Below are positions 1-8,405 of a stretch of 22,034 nt of DNA, piece after piece. The notes under the pieces are model-generated. The model was not told the DNA's origin and ran no database searches. It saw nothing but the letters and a program-made list of their open reading frames with translations. The stretch is from Priapulus caudatus. Its lineage: Eukaryota > Priapulida > Priapulimorpha > Priapulimorphida > Priapulidae. The stretch covers positions 236,004 to 258,037 of the forward strand of contig NW_014577357.1 in the NCBI RefSeq assembly GCF_000485595.1. The letters run 5' to 3'. Positions within the stretch are counted from its first letter, which is position 1. The number at the start of each line of letters is the position of its first letter. The translations under genes were made by a program, and so were the position numbers.

Positions 1-300
1 GTAGCATGCGCTGCGTGCGGTCTGCGTGCCTGCCTGCAGCGGCGTGTGCATGCATGTTTAAACACTTCAGCGATTATCAAGTAAATACAATTTACAATTT
101 TATTTAATGCGCCTGCACATTGGTTATTAACAGCTTTGAAGCGACTGAACTGCTGTCAACCCTAGTTGCTGTACACCTCATTGTTGCCAAAGCTCGCCCG
201 CACCCCCTCTATAAGCATCAACGCTGCGCCAGCTCTCGAGGATATTCGAGACGAGGAGAGAAGGGAGCTGCTCGACCGAAGAAATTATCCGACGCAACAC

Positions 301-413
301 TCAAGCATAGAGAACATCCAGGTGGCAGCACTCGTAACTTTGGTAGGAATTCCACGAGGCATCCCTGCACGCCATGCTGGCTAATAGCGCAACCTGTGTG
401 CACTCGCGACCAC
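301..413 (-). pseudogene. SMYD4: SMYD4-like MYND exon, degenerate, with in-frame stop
   Basis: Minus strand, acceptor TGTTTGCCCTCCAG ending 414 (strong pyrimidine tract). After two bases that finish a split codon it reads GRECTQVALLAS, then MACRDASWNSYQSYECCHLD and VLYA, followed by TGA at 303-301. C-R-D-x-SW-x2-Y-x3-EC-x-HLD-[LV]-L is the SMYD4 MYND C-terminal signature. Several zinc ligands are replaced: glycine at the expected third cysteine, alanine in the YCS position, and Q for the YH histidine. The family normally continues with a helix (A-H-x-ALR type); here a stop intervenes and only a short in-frame stretch (VLRRII) resembles that helix. Marked pseudogene because of the stop and ligand losses; sequence error is the alternative. 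Confidence 0.6.
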
Positions 414-628
414 CTGGAGGGCAAACAAGGACACAATCAAACGCAATCTTCCCACCATCAAATTGGAACAATAACAACGCAAATTAGAAAATAGAACTGT
501 TGTGACACATGCAGCACATACAGTATAGAAAGGTACAAATCTGCAATTCGACGACTCCAAATACGAAAAATATTAATCAAAGTGAAACCTTCCACATTAC
601 ACCCACCTCCTCCTGCTTAATCTCTTAC

Positions 629-753
629 CGACGGGATAAGGAAAGGCTGGCGTAGCAGTGTGGCAGTGCGTTGTCTCATGATCCTGCAGCAGTACTGAGG
701 CGTATGGCTTCTCCACAAAGAGGACGTCTTCCGGCGGCGACGGCATCCCTGGC
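629..753 (-). CDS. SMYD4: SMYD4-like exon: SET start and first MYND cysteine, with apparent frameshift
   Basis: Minus strand, acceptor TTCCTTTCTGCAG ending 754 (strong), donor GTAAGAG at 628 (strong). Read from the phase given by the previous exon it starts ARDAVAAG, then meets a stop. Shifting by one base at about 730 gives DVLFVEKPYASVLLQDHETT followed by HCH, almost exactly the SMYD4 SET/MYND entry pattern (A-x-RD-x3-G-[DE]-VL-x-VEKPYASVL, then HC for the first zinc ligand). Dropping one A of GGAAGAC would make the two frames one. In the shifted frame the second MYND cysteine position reads alanine (HCHTATP). Decay, a one-base sequence error, or a diverged exon start are all possible. Confidence 0.72.
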
Positions 754-2339
754 CTGCAGAAAGGAAACGGACACCGATGGCTACAGAGCTGGTATTGACA
801 CCAGACTAGCTGGCAAATAGAGGATAAAGACCAGCTTAGGTGACGCCTGCCAATCGCGACTTAACTATCCAAACTGGTTGCCCGTGTGTTCAGCTGCAAT
901 GGAACACTCGCACACTCGGTTGACCTTAGTACTAGTATGACCTTTCTCGATTGATTGTAACTAAAATGAAGTGTCAATGACACTGTAGCTCCCAGAAAAA
1001 AGACACAAATGAGTGAGTAAGAAGAAGTCAGTTTTAATTAGCAACCATCGACGTACATTAATAGAAACGATTGCCATCTGTATATCGCAATAATTTATAA
1101 ACCAAAATGAATCACAATTTGTGACCGTAGATGGCGCTATACCCGCTTGTTGCGATGAGCGTTTGAAAATAATAGGTTATGCTGCGTTCCGACATGTTTT
1201 GTAAAACTTTACTCTAATATAGACGTTTTATCGGCAGGCGTGAAGAGGAAATACCAATTTTGCTATTAAGATATTGTCAATGAAATCTTGTAAAACGAAC
1301 CAGACGAGTGTGACACCACACTGTTTGTGTCTATATACATAGTATATAATATGCTATATAATTGCCAAACCCTACCTAATTTGCATAATTTTTTTTTAAA
1401 TATCAAAACCCCTAGCCCTTATTCATTCACATACCAAAAATGAGCAAAATCCGTTGAACCTGAACTGACTAATGGCAATTCCAATTTTTGCCAAAAAATC
1501 GCCGTGGCTCGAAAGTACGCCGACTGGCGTGCTCCAAAATAGGACGTTTAATATGGGAGCATAGCAGTAACAACTACACCCAATTTCAAACATGTGGGTC
1601 AAACGGTTCCTGAGTTATCGTTGACCGAAGCCAAATGTTGATGGACGGACGGACGACGGATGACGACCCATGGCAATAGCTCAGCTTGACGATGTCAAGG
1701 TGAGCTAAAAATCGCTATTTCATTCGCAATGTAGTTGTCCCTGTTCTAATTTTTGTAATTTGAGTAAACTCAGCTCAACTCGTTTGCCATCGCTGGCTCA
1801 ACTTGCGATCGCACGGGAGCCAGCTATATTAAAATGACTATTGCGAGATTTTTGCTCAGAAAAACTAAATATAGCTGAATATAGTCTCACCTGACAGCAA
1901 AAATATCACTGATTACACCAACATTAAAAATACTAAGATTTTATGGAGTTATAGCATAGAAAATTGGATATGAACACATCGTAACAGCAATGCATTTTAT
2001 TGTGTCGCGACAATGTCTAATGGCAGAATTGGTAATCTTGTATTTGTGTCGGTGATGAATTGAAAACAAGTGCTTGCCTTCACTGTGGGTATGGCAGATA
2101 AGCGATGGCGCCACAAGCTAATGCATAGTTCCTGTTAGTTCAAGATGACAGAAAACGAATGTTTACAAAAACGACAAGTTTGAAACTGGCAGTTTTCGGT
2201 GGTTCGAAGGTTCTAAGAGATTTTATTGTTACTCTAGACAATTGCTGTTACTCAAGCAATAACGGTAGGTATCATGAAAGTGGGGAAAACACTGGAAAAT
2301 TTCCGCAATAATCGCTTTAATTAAGCAGTAAGTATTCAC
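754..2339 (-). other. Putative SMYD4-like intron
   Basis: Sequence between the exons ending at 2340 and starting at 753, AT-rich overall. It carries an interspersed repeat with a terminal hairpin at about 1395-1712 and an AT-rich patch around 1330-1400. No further coding signal is seen on either strand. Confidence 0.5.
1395..1712. repeat. Interspersed repeat ending in a small hairpin
   Basis: AT-rich start, then text of the kind AAAAATGAGCAAAATCCG, TGAGTTATCG and GGACGGACGGACGACGG, ending with a hairpin: TAGCTCAGCTTGAC (1677-1690), a 3-base loop, and GTCAAGGTGAGCTA (1694-1707), 13 of 14 pairs. Similar GACGGACGG-bearing repeats with a GGTGAGCTAAAAA end are, as I recall, common in marine invertebrate genomes. 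Class and left boundary are uncertain, and only one copy is in this window. Confidence 0.45.
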
Positions 2340-2481
2340 CGTTATGTAACGCCCCCTATCATCACTGTCCCTTAGTTCGAGTGCTACAGAGGCGCCCTCT
2401 AGCATCTTGTTGCTCCCTAGGAACGGCGGCGGCGGCACGGCCCTGCTTTCTCCATGTTGGTCGTGCTTTGGCATCTTTGAC
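2340..2481 (-). CDS. SMYD4: SMYD4-like exon: linker into the SET domain
   Basis: Minus strand. The readable peptide includes VPPPPFLGSNKMLEGASVAL and then ELRDSDDRGRYIT, matching the proline-rich linker and the A-S-x-A-[LV]-E-[LV]-x4-[DE]-x-GR-[YF]-[IV]-[VT] segment that opens the SET region of SMYD4. The donor GTGAAT begins at 2339, leaving phase 0; the next exon (753-629) then continues ARDAVAAG, so the junction reads RGRYIT-ARDAVAAG, the expected family sequence. Two acceptors are possible: TATAG ending 2482 (used here) or AAGCAG ending 2443. Neither matches the phase left by the TPR exon, so at least one small exon in between is probably missing from this annotation. Confidence 0.7.
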
Positions 2482-3916
2482 CTATAGCATGCATCCACAA
2501 AGCATATGCTACTAATGCCACGTAACAGCAACAACAGACCAAACGAGAGCATTTAATGATTAATTAAAGATTAATGTATAACCTTCTGCATTGCCTGCTA
2601 ACCTTAATTGCTCGCTTCGATAACGTTATGTGTAACAATGCCACCAAATATCACACACACATTCTCTGACCATTGACCACAACCAGTGACCACGACCATG
2701 GCCACGACCAGACTAATTGTAGTCATTCATTGCTTCTAGAAACACTCACTGTGTAGGAAAGGAAGACTCGCTCCAGATATTTTCTATCTTCGCTGCAGCA
2801 TCCTCTGGAAATAGATTATTATTACATGATTAATCTTTTCCCAGGCGAACGCGGTGATCCAATTAATGTTTATCACTCGGAACTTTGGGGTAAAGGCAGG
2901 GTTTCTTCTGAGGAAAAATTAGACAAATGAGGTAATGGCCAGTTTGCAAAAAAACGTGCATGCTGGATTCAAAGGCGTGCCTCAGGCACGCATGCAAACG
3001 CTGCAGGCGGACGTGGGGGGAGAAAGGGAGTCTCCTTCTCGCTGGTGGGGTTCTGGGAGTCTCTACCAGCAAAATTCTAAAAATTTGAATGACTTAGACT
3101 GCATTTGAGGCACCCTGAAACCATTTTCACGACAATGATATTAAATTTTACAATGGCGGAGCGCCACTGTGCCTCTTATGTAAAGAAACCCTGAAAGGGT
3201 CTGGAGTTCAGGTACCATGCTGGCGACTGCTACTGTGCCCTCAAGCATTGGCACTTTATCCTAATTTGCTTCACCTGAGACGGTTTAGAGAGTTTTTTTA
3301 AATTAGGGTTTAGAGTGTCGGCATAAGCTCGAAAACCTCACCTGCTCAAAGCGAGTAGCTTTACTCTGAAAAGTCCCTTCAAAGAAACCAAACTTATAGA
3401 AATACAGAGGCCGCTCCTCGGACAGAGCCAAATGACAAGCAATATCTGATTCTCAACCCTCAGGCCCCGGGGGAACCCGATCTATGTATGCGTATTGATG
3501 CTCGTCTCACTGCCTCCTCTGACCAAGAGACCACTAGATCTATAAGCCACATAGGAAAGTCCCCGCCGCCATATTGAGATCAGATAAGACGGGTGATAAG
3601 TTGCCTATATATAACATGGCTAGGATAGGACCAGTATAGGTTTTTGATCTATAATTCTCTTCGCTAACATCGTACTTCAATTCACAGGTGCGTTTCTGTT
3701 TACAGAAACAATTACAAATACGATTGTGGTCATTGGGGATATTTTGCAATGTTTGTGTTAATTCAAAAACTAAACACACACGAGTGTTTACATTAATCAT
3801 GTATTTTCCTAAGCGCGCCGCGGCCATTTTATACCCCCTTTTTCTATGACCTAAATAGCACAGCTGGACTTTTCGATATCACTTATTCTTGGTGAGCGTT
3901 GTCGCGGCAAGCTCAC
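2482..3916 (-). other. Putative SMYD4-like intron(s), possibly hiding a small linker exon
   Basis: No ORF with recognisable similarity. A small exon is expected here on phase grounds. One candidate donor is CAG|GTGAGG on the minus strand near 3340, preceded by acceptor-like TTTTCAG and TTTGAAG, but the phase does not fit cleanly and I do not call it. Confidence 0.35.
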
Positions 3917-4193
3917 CTCTGTCAGCGCCCTCTGCGACGTGACGCAGCGCCTCGCATGCCTCCTCCTTCGCAGCACGCCCCTCCTCCTGCCGACCCAGAG
4001 AGAGAAGGCACTGCATCTTCCTCGTGTAAAGCTTGTGGCGCTTGCCGGGCGGGTAGCCGGCGACGCCGAGAGCATTCTCGATGTCCACGAGACATGCCTC
4101 TTGTTTCCCTAGTCGAGCAAGCACGGCTGAGCGATTACCAAAGGCCAGCCCTAGCTGACATCCGTCGCACGCCGGCGGCGCCTGTAGTATGCT
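3917..4193 (-). CDS. SMYD4: SMYD4-like exon: TPR repeats
   Basis: Minus-strand exon of 277 bases, acceptor TTTATCGCAG ending 4194, donor GTGAGC at 3916. It encodes about 92 residues with no stop. Seen: LGLAFGNRSAVLARLGKQEA then CLVDIENALGVAGYP, KLYTRKMQCLLSLGR and a charged helix rich in E, A and R. NRSA-x3-LG-x5-C-x-DI-x2-AL-x4-YP followed by K-x-CL-x-LGR is the diagnostic TPR2-TPR3 signature of SMYD4-type proteins. SMYD4 combines N-terminal TPRs with a split SET domain and a MYND finger; members are implicated in cardiac and muscle development. The exon is intact. It ends with one base of the next codon. The exon supplying the following two bases, part of the linker to SET, was not found with confidence between 2482 and 3916. 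Confidence 0.88.
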
Positions 4194-4441
4194 CTGCGAT
4201 AAATCGACGTAGATCGTTACGAGATGAGTGGAGAGGATGTATGAATTAAAATGCCTTGCCGGTGTAACCAGTGTCGTACTTGTTATCACACGAGAAGTGG
4301 TTATATACCACACGGGCCAAGTGAAATTATTACGAAATTACAAACCCACACATCATATTTTGTTGACAGCTAAACATAAAATTTTTAATTCTTGTTTTGA
4401 ACAGATTAAAGGTAACCGATAATCTCATCACGCTTACATAC

Positions 4442-4586
4442 ATTTGTATAACAGACGATTGCTTCTTTGTCGTTTGACTTCGCAAAAGCCTTATTTCCAT
4501 CTAACCGGAGCTGAAGAGACCTTTCTGCAGACTTCTTGTGATGCTCGGCATTAAACTTTGCCAACCATTCCGTTTCTATACGTGAG
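4442..4586 (-). CDS. SMYD4: SMYD4-like exon: N-terminal region and first TPR helix
   Basis: Minus-strand exon of 145 bases between TTCATTCTGCAG (acceptor ending 4587) and GTATGT (donor at 4441). The first base completes a codon carried from the preceding exon, then 48 codons follow in frame. Seen: a basic/acidic helix (IETEWLAKFNAEHHKKSAER) and LRLDGNKAFAKSNDKEAIVCYTN, which has the first-TPR pattern of SMYD4 proteins (LR-x2-GN-x2-F then A-x3-YT). It ends in phase 0, exactly what the next exon (4193-3917) needs: joining the two gives YTN-SILQAPP, the usual run from TPR1 to the AP linker. It is too short to stand out as an ORF. The identity rests on remembered family patterns plus phase agreement. 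Confidence 0.8.
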
Positions 4587-4745
4587 CTGCAGAATGAACA
4601 TATGACTGTAAACTACTAGTACTAGTCAATTTAATTTCGTATTTATCACTGCCAAATTATTATCACGCATGTGCAAGTCATTATTTATACTTTATAGTTA
4701 GTTGCATCATATATGATATAGGCAGTTTGCGGAACTAGAGTTATG

Positions 4746-5091
4746 GGCGCAAATCCACTTTAGGCACCTTAGGTATCACGAAGTGATGCACAGATTTCTG
4801 TGTATCATCAACTGATGCACAGATTTCTGTGTATCATCAACTGATGCACAGACTTTCCGTATATCAAGGAATGGTGCAAAAACCCTAACCCTAACCCTAA
4901 GTCATAAAGTATAACCTTAGGCTTAGGTATAACGAAGTGTGTTAGGGTTAGGGTTTGGGCTAGGGTTAGGGTTAGGGTTAGGGTTTTTGCATCATTCCTT
5001 GATATACGGAAAATCTGTGCATCAGTTGATGATACACAGAAATCTGTACATCACTTCGTGATACCTAAGGTGCCTAAAGGGAATTTGCACC
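4746..5091. mobile_element. Foldback MITE family A, copy 1 (8-bp target duplication, TTAGGG core)
   Basis: Flanked by perfect direct 8-bp duplications GAGTTATG at 4738-4745 and 5092-5099. Ends are inverted: GGCGCAAATCC left, GGTGCAAATTCC (reverse complement) right. The inverted similarity continues inward for well over 100 bases through CTTTAGGCACC, TATCACGAAGTGATG and ATATCAAGGAATG. The core holds three CCCTAA units on the left arm and several TTAGGG units on the right. A 29-base unit is tandemly duplicated in the left arm (4785-4813 and 4814-4842). No transposase. An 8-bp duplication fits hAT, P or Merlin-type transposases; the GG start does not look like a typical hAT end. Confidence 0.9.
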
Positions 5092-5110
5092 GAGTTATGT
5101 AGTAACGCTA

Positions 5111-6054
5111 GTTAGGCCAAAACAAAATATAGGTGTGGTTACGGTTTTCCGACCGACCCTATTTATTCCCAGCGACCCTAAACAGTTTATTGTCAATTTT
5201 CTTTCGGCCATTGACTATATATATATACTACATGGTGCCTAACTCGCCGCCGCACGAACCACAACTCACCGTTTTCAATCAGTTACAACTCCGGTGTTCC
5301 TGCAGGTGATGCCACTTTCCAACTATCGTTGGAATCGCGGAAGACTGCTGAACAAGCTACACCCGCCATTTTTGACAATTGGCCCGCAAGAATGCGCTCA
5401 AATCATAGAAATTCCTCAAAATTTATATCCATGCATAATGATCCTTCGAATGCTACCTATAAAGAAGGCGGCAGGGCCGGCTGCGCTGATTGGCTGCAGC
5501 AACTGCCAGCAAGTCAGTTGCGTAGTTGCGCAGCCTGTCTGCACATTAAACTTGCTGCAGCCAATCAGCGCAGCCGGCCCTGCCGCCTTCTTCATAGGTA
5601 GCATTCTAAGGATCATTTCGCATGGATATTTAAGGAATTTCTGTGATTTGAGCGCATTCTAATGGGCCGATTGCCAAAAATGGCAAGTGTAGCTTGTTCA
5701 GCAGTCTTCCGCGATTCCAACAATAGTTGGAAAGTGGCGTCACCTGCAGGAACACCGGAGTTGTAACTGATTGAAAACGGCGAGTTAGGCACCATGTAGT
5801 ATATATGTAGTATGTATATATATATATAGTATATGTCAATGGCCGAGTGTATGCTGTAGCTGCAGGTGCGGACTTGTTCTTGCTGCCAGTGATATGAATT
5901 GGTCAGTTCCTGCTTCAAAAGGCACAATTCACATCCTTCGGACATGGTTCGTAAATAAAATATTTCAAGAAAATAAAATGTTTTCCCTACCTACCTACCC
6001 TATTTTTTTTCGGCATGTAACGGTAACCACACACATATTTTGTTTTGGCCTTAC
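5111..6054. mobile_element. Large asymmetric foldback element, no transposase
   Basis: Outer ends are inverted: GGCCAAAACAAAATAT at 5115-5130 and its complement at about 6035-6050. The inner arms pair from roughly 5213 to 5506 with 5556 to 5850, including CGGTGTTCCTGCAGGTGA, AATCGCGGAAGACTGCTGAA, and CGGCAGGGCCGGCTGCGCTG next to the loop. The loop at about 5507-5553 holds CAGTTGCGTAGTTGCGCAGC. The right arm carries about 130 extra bases. ORFs of 70-120 codons on both strands are mirror readings of the two arms, not genes. Target duplications are unclear (AGTAACGCTA against AGTATGTATA). The element starts 12 bases after the copy A1 target duplication. Confidence 0.75.
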
Positions 6055-6096
6055 AGTATGTATATAACAATATTTGTCCCATCGTTGGCAACCACA

Positions 6097-6435
6097 TACA
6101 CCAAAGGACCATCCCTTAAGGACCAACTCGGGTGGCAACAACTTAATTATGTATCGTAGACGCTTTAACTCCAGTGCATGTATATGGTTGTAAACCACCA
6201 CATAGGAATACCGGCGAATAGATATCTGATCTCGGGGATGTCACTGTCAGGTACCAGATCGGAAAAAAAACCCAAATTTCAGCACCTGCACTGCAACAAC
6301 AACGCATTCAAATTCTCCTTCTTTCCCCGGATGATTCCAATCTGGAACAACCTACCCGTGGGTGTTGTGGAAGCAACGGACGTTGACATTTTTAAGTCAA
6401 GGCTTCACTCCCACATGCACGCGAACCAACATTAA
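6097..6435 (+). mobile_element. LINE reverse-transcriptase C-terminal tail, 5'-truncated
   Basis: One frame reads TYTKGPSLKDQLGW, two stops, then MYMVVNHHIGIP, KFQHLHCNNNAFKFSFFPRM and IPIWNNLPVGVVEATDVDIF before its own stop. The pattern L-x2-LGW, then M-[YL]-x3-N, F-x2-SFFPR-x-I-x-WN-x-LP-x2-V-x-A-x4-F-x-S-L is the classic end of CR1/Jockey-type LINE reverse transcriptases. The catalytic region is absent and there are two in-frame stops near 6160-6175, so it is a dead fragment. Its 5' edge coincides with the right end of the large foldback. An (ACATA)-like tail near 6574-6598 may be the LINE 3' end. Confidence 0.8.
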
Positions 6436-6647
6436 AGACAGTTTAAGGACACCAGTTGCATTGCACTCACATCATTATGCACCCGTTTGTTTATTGGGTT
6501 TATCCCTGAAGGCACTTACTACCTTGTCATTATATCCAGTGTAGTAGATACTGGACACCGACAAGTACGAGAACATAACACATAACATAACACCACACAT
6601 TTACACAACTGCGCATATGACAGCATGCCTGCATGGGCTGCCTTTTC
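6436..6647 (+). repeat. Probable LINE 3' untranslated tail
   Basis: Noncoding sequence directly after the reverse-transcriptase stop, ending in imperfect short tandem repeats ACATAACACATAACATAAC around 6574-6592. Many CR1-like elements end in short tandem repeats. The extent is a guess. Confidence 0.35.
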
Positions 6648-6955
6648 GCTCATAGGGTTTATGTCACCCAGGGTACTGCCGGAACGTACCCTGGGTACGG
6701 TCCGGTATACCGGAACGTACCCTGGTCACTATTTGATATGGTTAGGGTTAGGTTTAGGGTTAGGGTTAGGGTTAGTATTAGGGTTAGGGTTAGGGTTCGG
6801 GTTAGGGAGTAGGCGTAGGCGACTCCCTAGACTCGTTAGTGGAGTAGGCGAGGTACGGTCCGGAATATTAGATAGTACCAGGGTACGTTCCGGTATACCG
6901 GACCGTACCCAGGGTACGTTCCGGCAGTACCCCGGGGGACATAGACCCTCTTAGC
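6648..6955. mobile_element. Foldback element family C, copy 1 (TTAGGG core)
   Basis: Terminal inverted repeats start GCT-x-ATAGGGT-x-TATGTC and continue through ACTGCCGGAACGTACCCTGG on both arms. The 12-base palindrome CCGGTATACCGG occurs at 6702-6713 and 6890-6901. The core (about 6740-6835) is GGTTAGGGTTAGG with variants, followed by GAGTAGGCGTAGGCGACTCC. No ORF of note; an in-frame reading gives only a Gly-Leu repeat from the TTAGGG core. Flanks (TGCCTTTTC, CTTATTTTC) are only partly alike, so the target duplication is not secure here. Confidence 0.8.
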
Positions 6956-6964
6956 CTTATTTTC

Positions 6965-8396
6965 CATGTTTTGTTTTTGTGGCTATGTTACGTGAATACC
7001 AATACCTGCAGTAGGCCTCGCACAGCTCCAGCAAACTTTTAGTGCCACTTTTCAATCTCAATACGTCGCCGCAGATTGGAGAGGACTGAATGCAGTTCAA
7101 AAATTCCCCCCACGATGTATTTTTATTAATATTAACATGACCAACCATCCCACGATGGTAACTCATCGTGCCTCCGACGACGAGAAAGTAATTCTGTAAC
7201 TAACTAGTACTAGTAGCGCCACCGCGCGTCGCTTTATATAATTTATTATATTAACAAAACTATACTAATTATCACTGATAAACTAAGGCACATATATAAA
7301 AACACAACATGTATGGCGATGCGACTATTTTGTGAGAATTTCACAGTGCTATTGACAGTATTGTATATCTGCGACTGCATACTTCAACAACGACGTAGAC
7401 GGCCTTTGTTTTCGCAACAATTAATAGCTGTCTTTTCTGGACACCGGGCGGCGCTCCTATAGCTATACTTGACAATCAGTTAGAGACCCGACAGGAGGCC
7501 AGTTTTTACACATGCCCGTCCAACGTAATTAACTGCCAATTAGTACTTAAGTTCTACCAATTAATGTGGAAATAATATATTAACAATTATTAGTCGTGCG
7601 TATTAACACGAATCTCTTGAGCCATGCGTGTTTTTATGTTACACTTGAACATGGAAAATCGATGAATTATTATTGACTCCCGAACTCCCTTTCAATCCGC
7701 GCCACCGTGTATGGCAAAATCGCACTCGAGTCGACTCGACGTCGGACAGTGACGTGAAATGTTACTGTGAAGAGAAATGGCTCATACGAGCCAACATTAC
7801 TGGGCGTAACATTCAGACAAGTAACAAGAAATCTGTCCGGGCGACAGATCAAGCAACATAGAAGCCGAAGGAATCGCAACTCCGAGGAAAATTAGTGCTG
7901 GTACCGTATATGCGACGTCGGAATCCACCTTCTGGTAAATCCTGTCTTTGTTTCCTGGAAAAGTCGGATGTTCGGTCGGTTCTAAAACGCACAGTTCCGC
8001 AACAGTGCTTGTGTCGATGTCCTGGTGAACGGTTGGCGTCAATGATCTACGGTGCCACAACTAGCGACACAGACAGGTATGTAGTACGACGCTACGTTAT
8101 TCTGAATTTCATCGTTTCTACTTCTAGTACTAGTAGATAATTGCGTCGTAAGCGTTTGCGTCATCGGCTAGTTGATTATCCACTGACTGACGCACACACT
8201 TATCATATGCTGCACTTGTTTCGGTGACCTGCTTTTCGCTCTCTCGGTTCGGGAGCCTGTAACATAATTCGCTCGTTTATCGTATTTTCTCCCTGCGTGT
8301 TATACACTGGCTGATACGCATATATACCACAGGGGTATTCATCGCTAAAAACGTACGTCCACTTGTAATTAGTTATACGAGCGTTCGTGTATGTAG
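6965..8396. other. Mostly unique AT-rich sequence
   Basis: Apart from the candidate exon at 7006-7085 and two CTAGTACTAG palindromes (7204-7213, 8124-8133), I see no gene, RNA or repeat structure. Overlapping 60-90 codon ORFs on both strands around 7670-8140 have no recognisable motif. Confidence 0.4.
7006..7085 (-). CDS. Candidate 5' exon of the SMYD4-like gene
   Basis: Minus-strand stretch of 80 bases between CATTCAG (acceptor ending 7086) and GTATTG (donor at 7005). It encodes SSPICGDVLRLKSGTKSLLE followed by LCEAYC, and leaves two bases that fit the one base opening the exon at 4586, giving a serine codon. The peptide is helical and could be the N-terminal domain seen before the TPRs in SMYD4, but it has no diagnostic motif. 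Support is only splice signals, phase and order. If real, the intron to 4586 contains copy A1, the large foldback, the LINE tail and family C copy 1. Confidence 0.3.
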
Positions 8397-8405
8397 CTTT
8401 GTACC

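Noticed and set aside
3330-3400. Micro-exon for the SMYD4-like linker on the minus strand
   Set aside because: The donor CAG|GTGAGG is good, but the phase does not join the neighbouring exons and the 8-11 residues have no diagnostic pattern.
5294-5945. ORFs of 70-122 codons in the large foldback
   Set aside because: Plus and minus ORFs are mirror translations of the two inverted arms. The similar peptides reflect the palindrome, not protein conservation.
6625-6954. 109-codon ORF with a Gly-Leu repeat
   Set aside because: It is the translation of the TTAGGG core and arms of family C copy 1.
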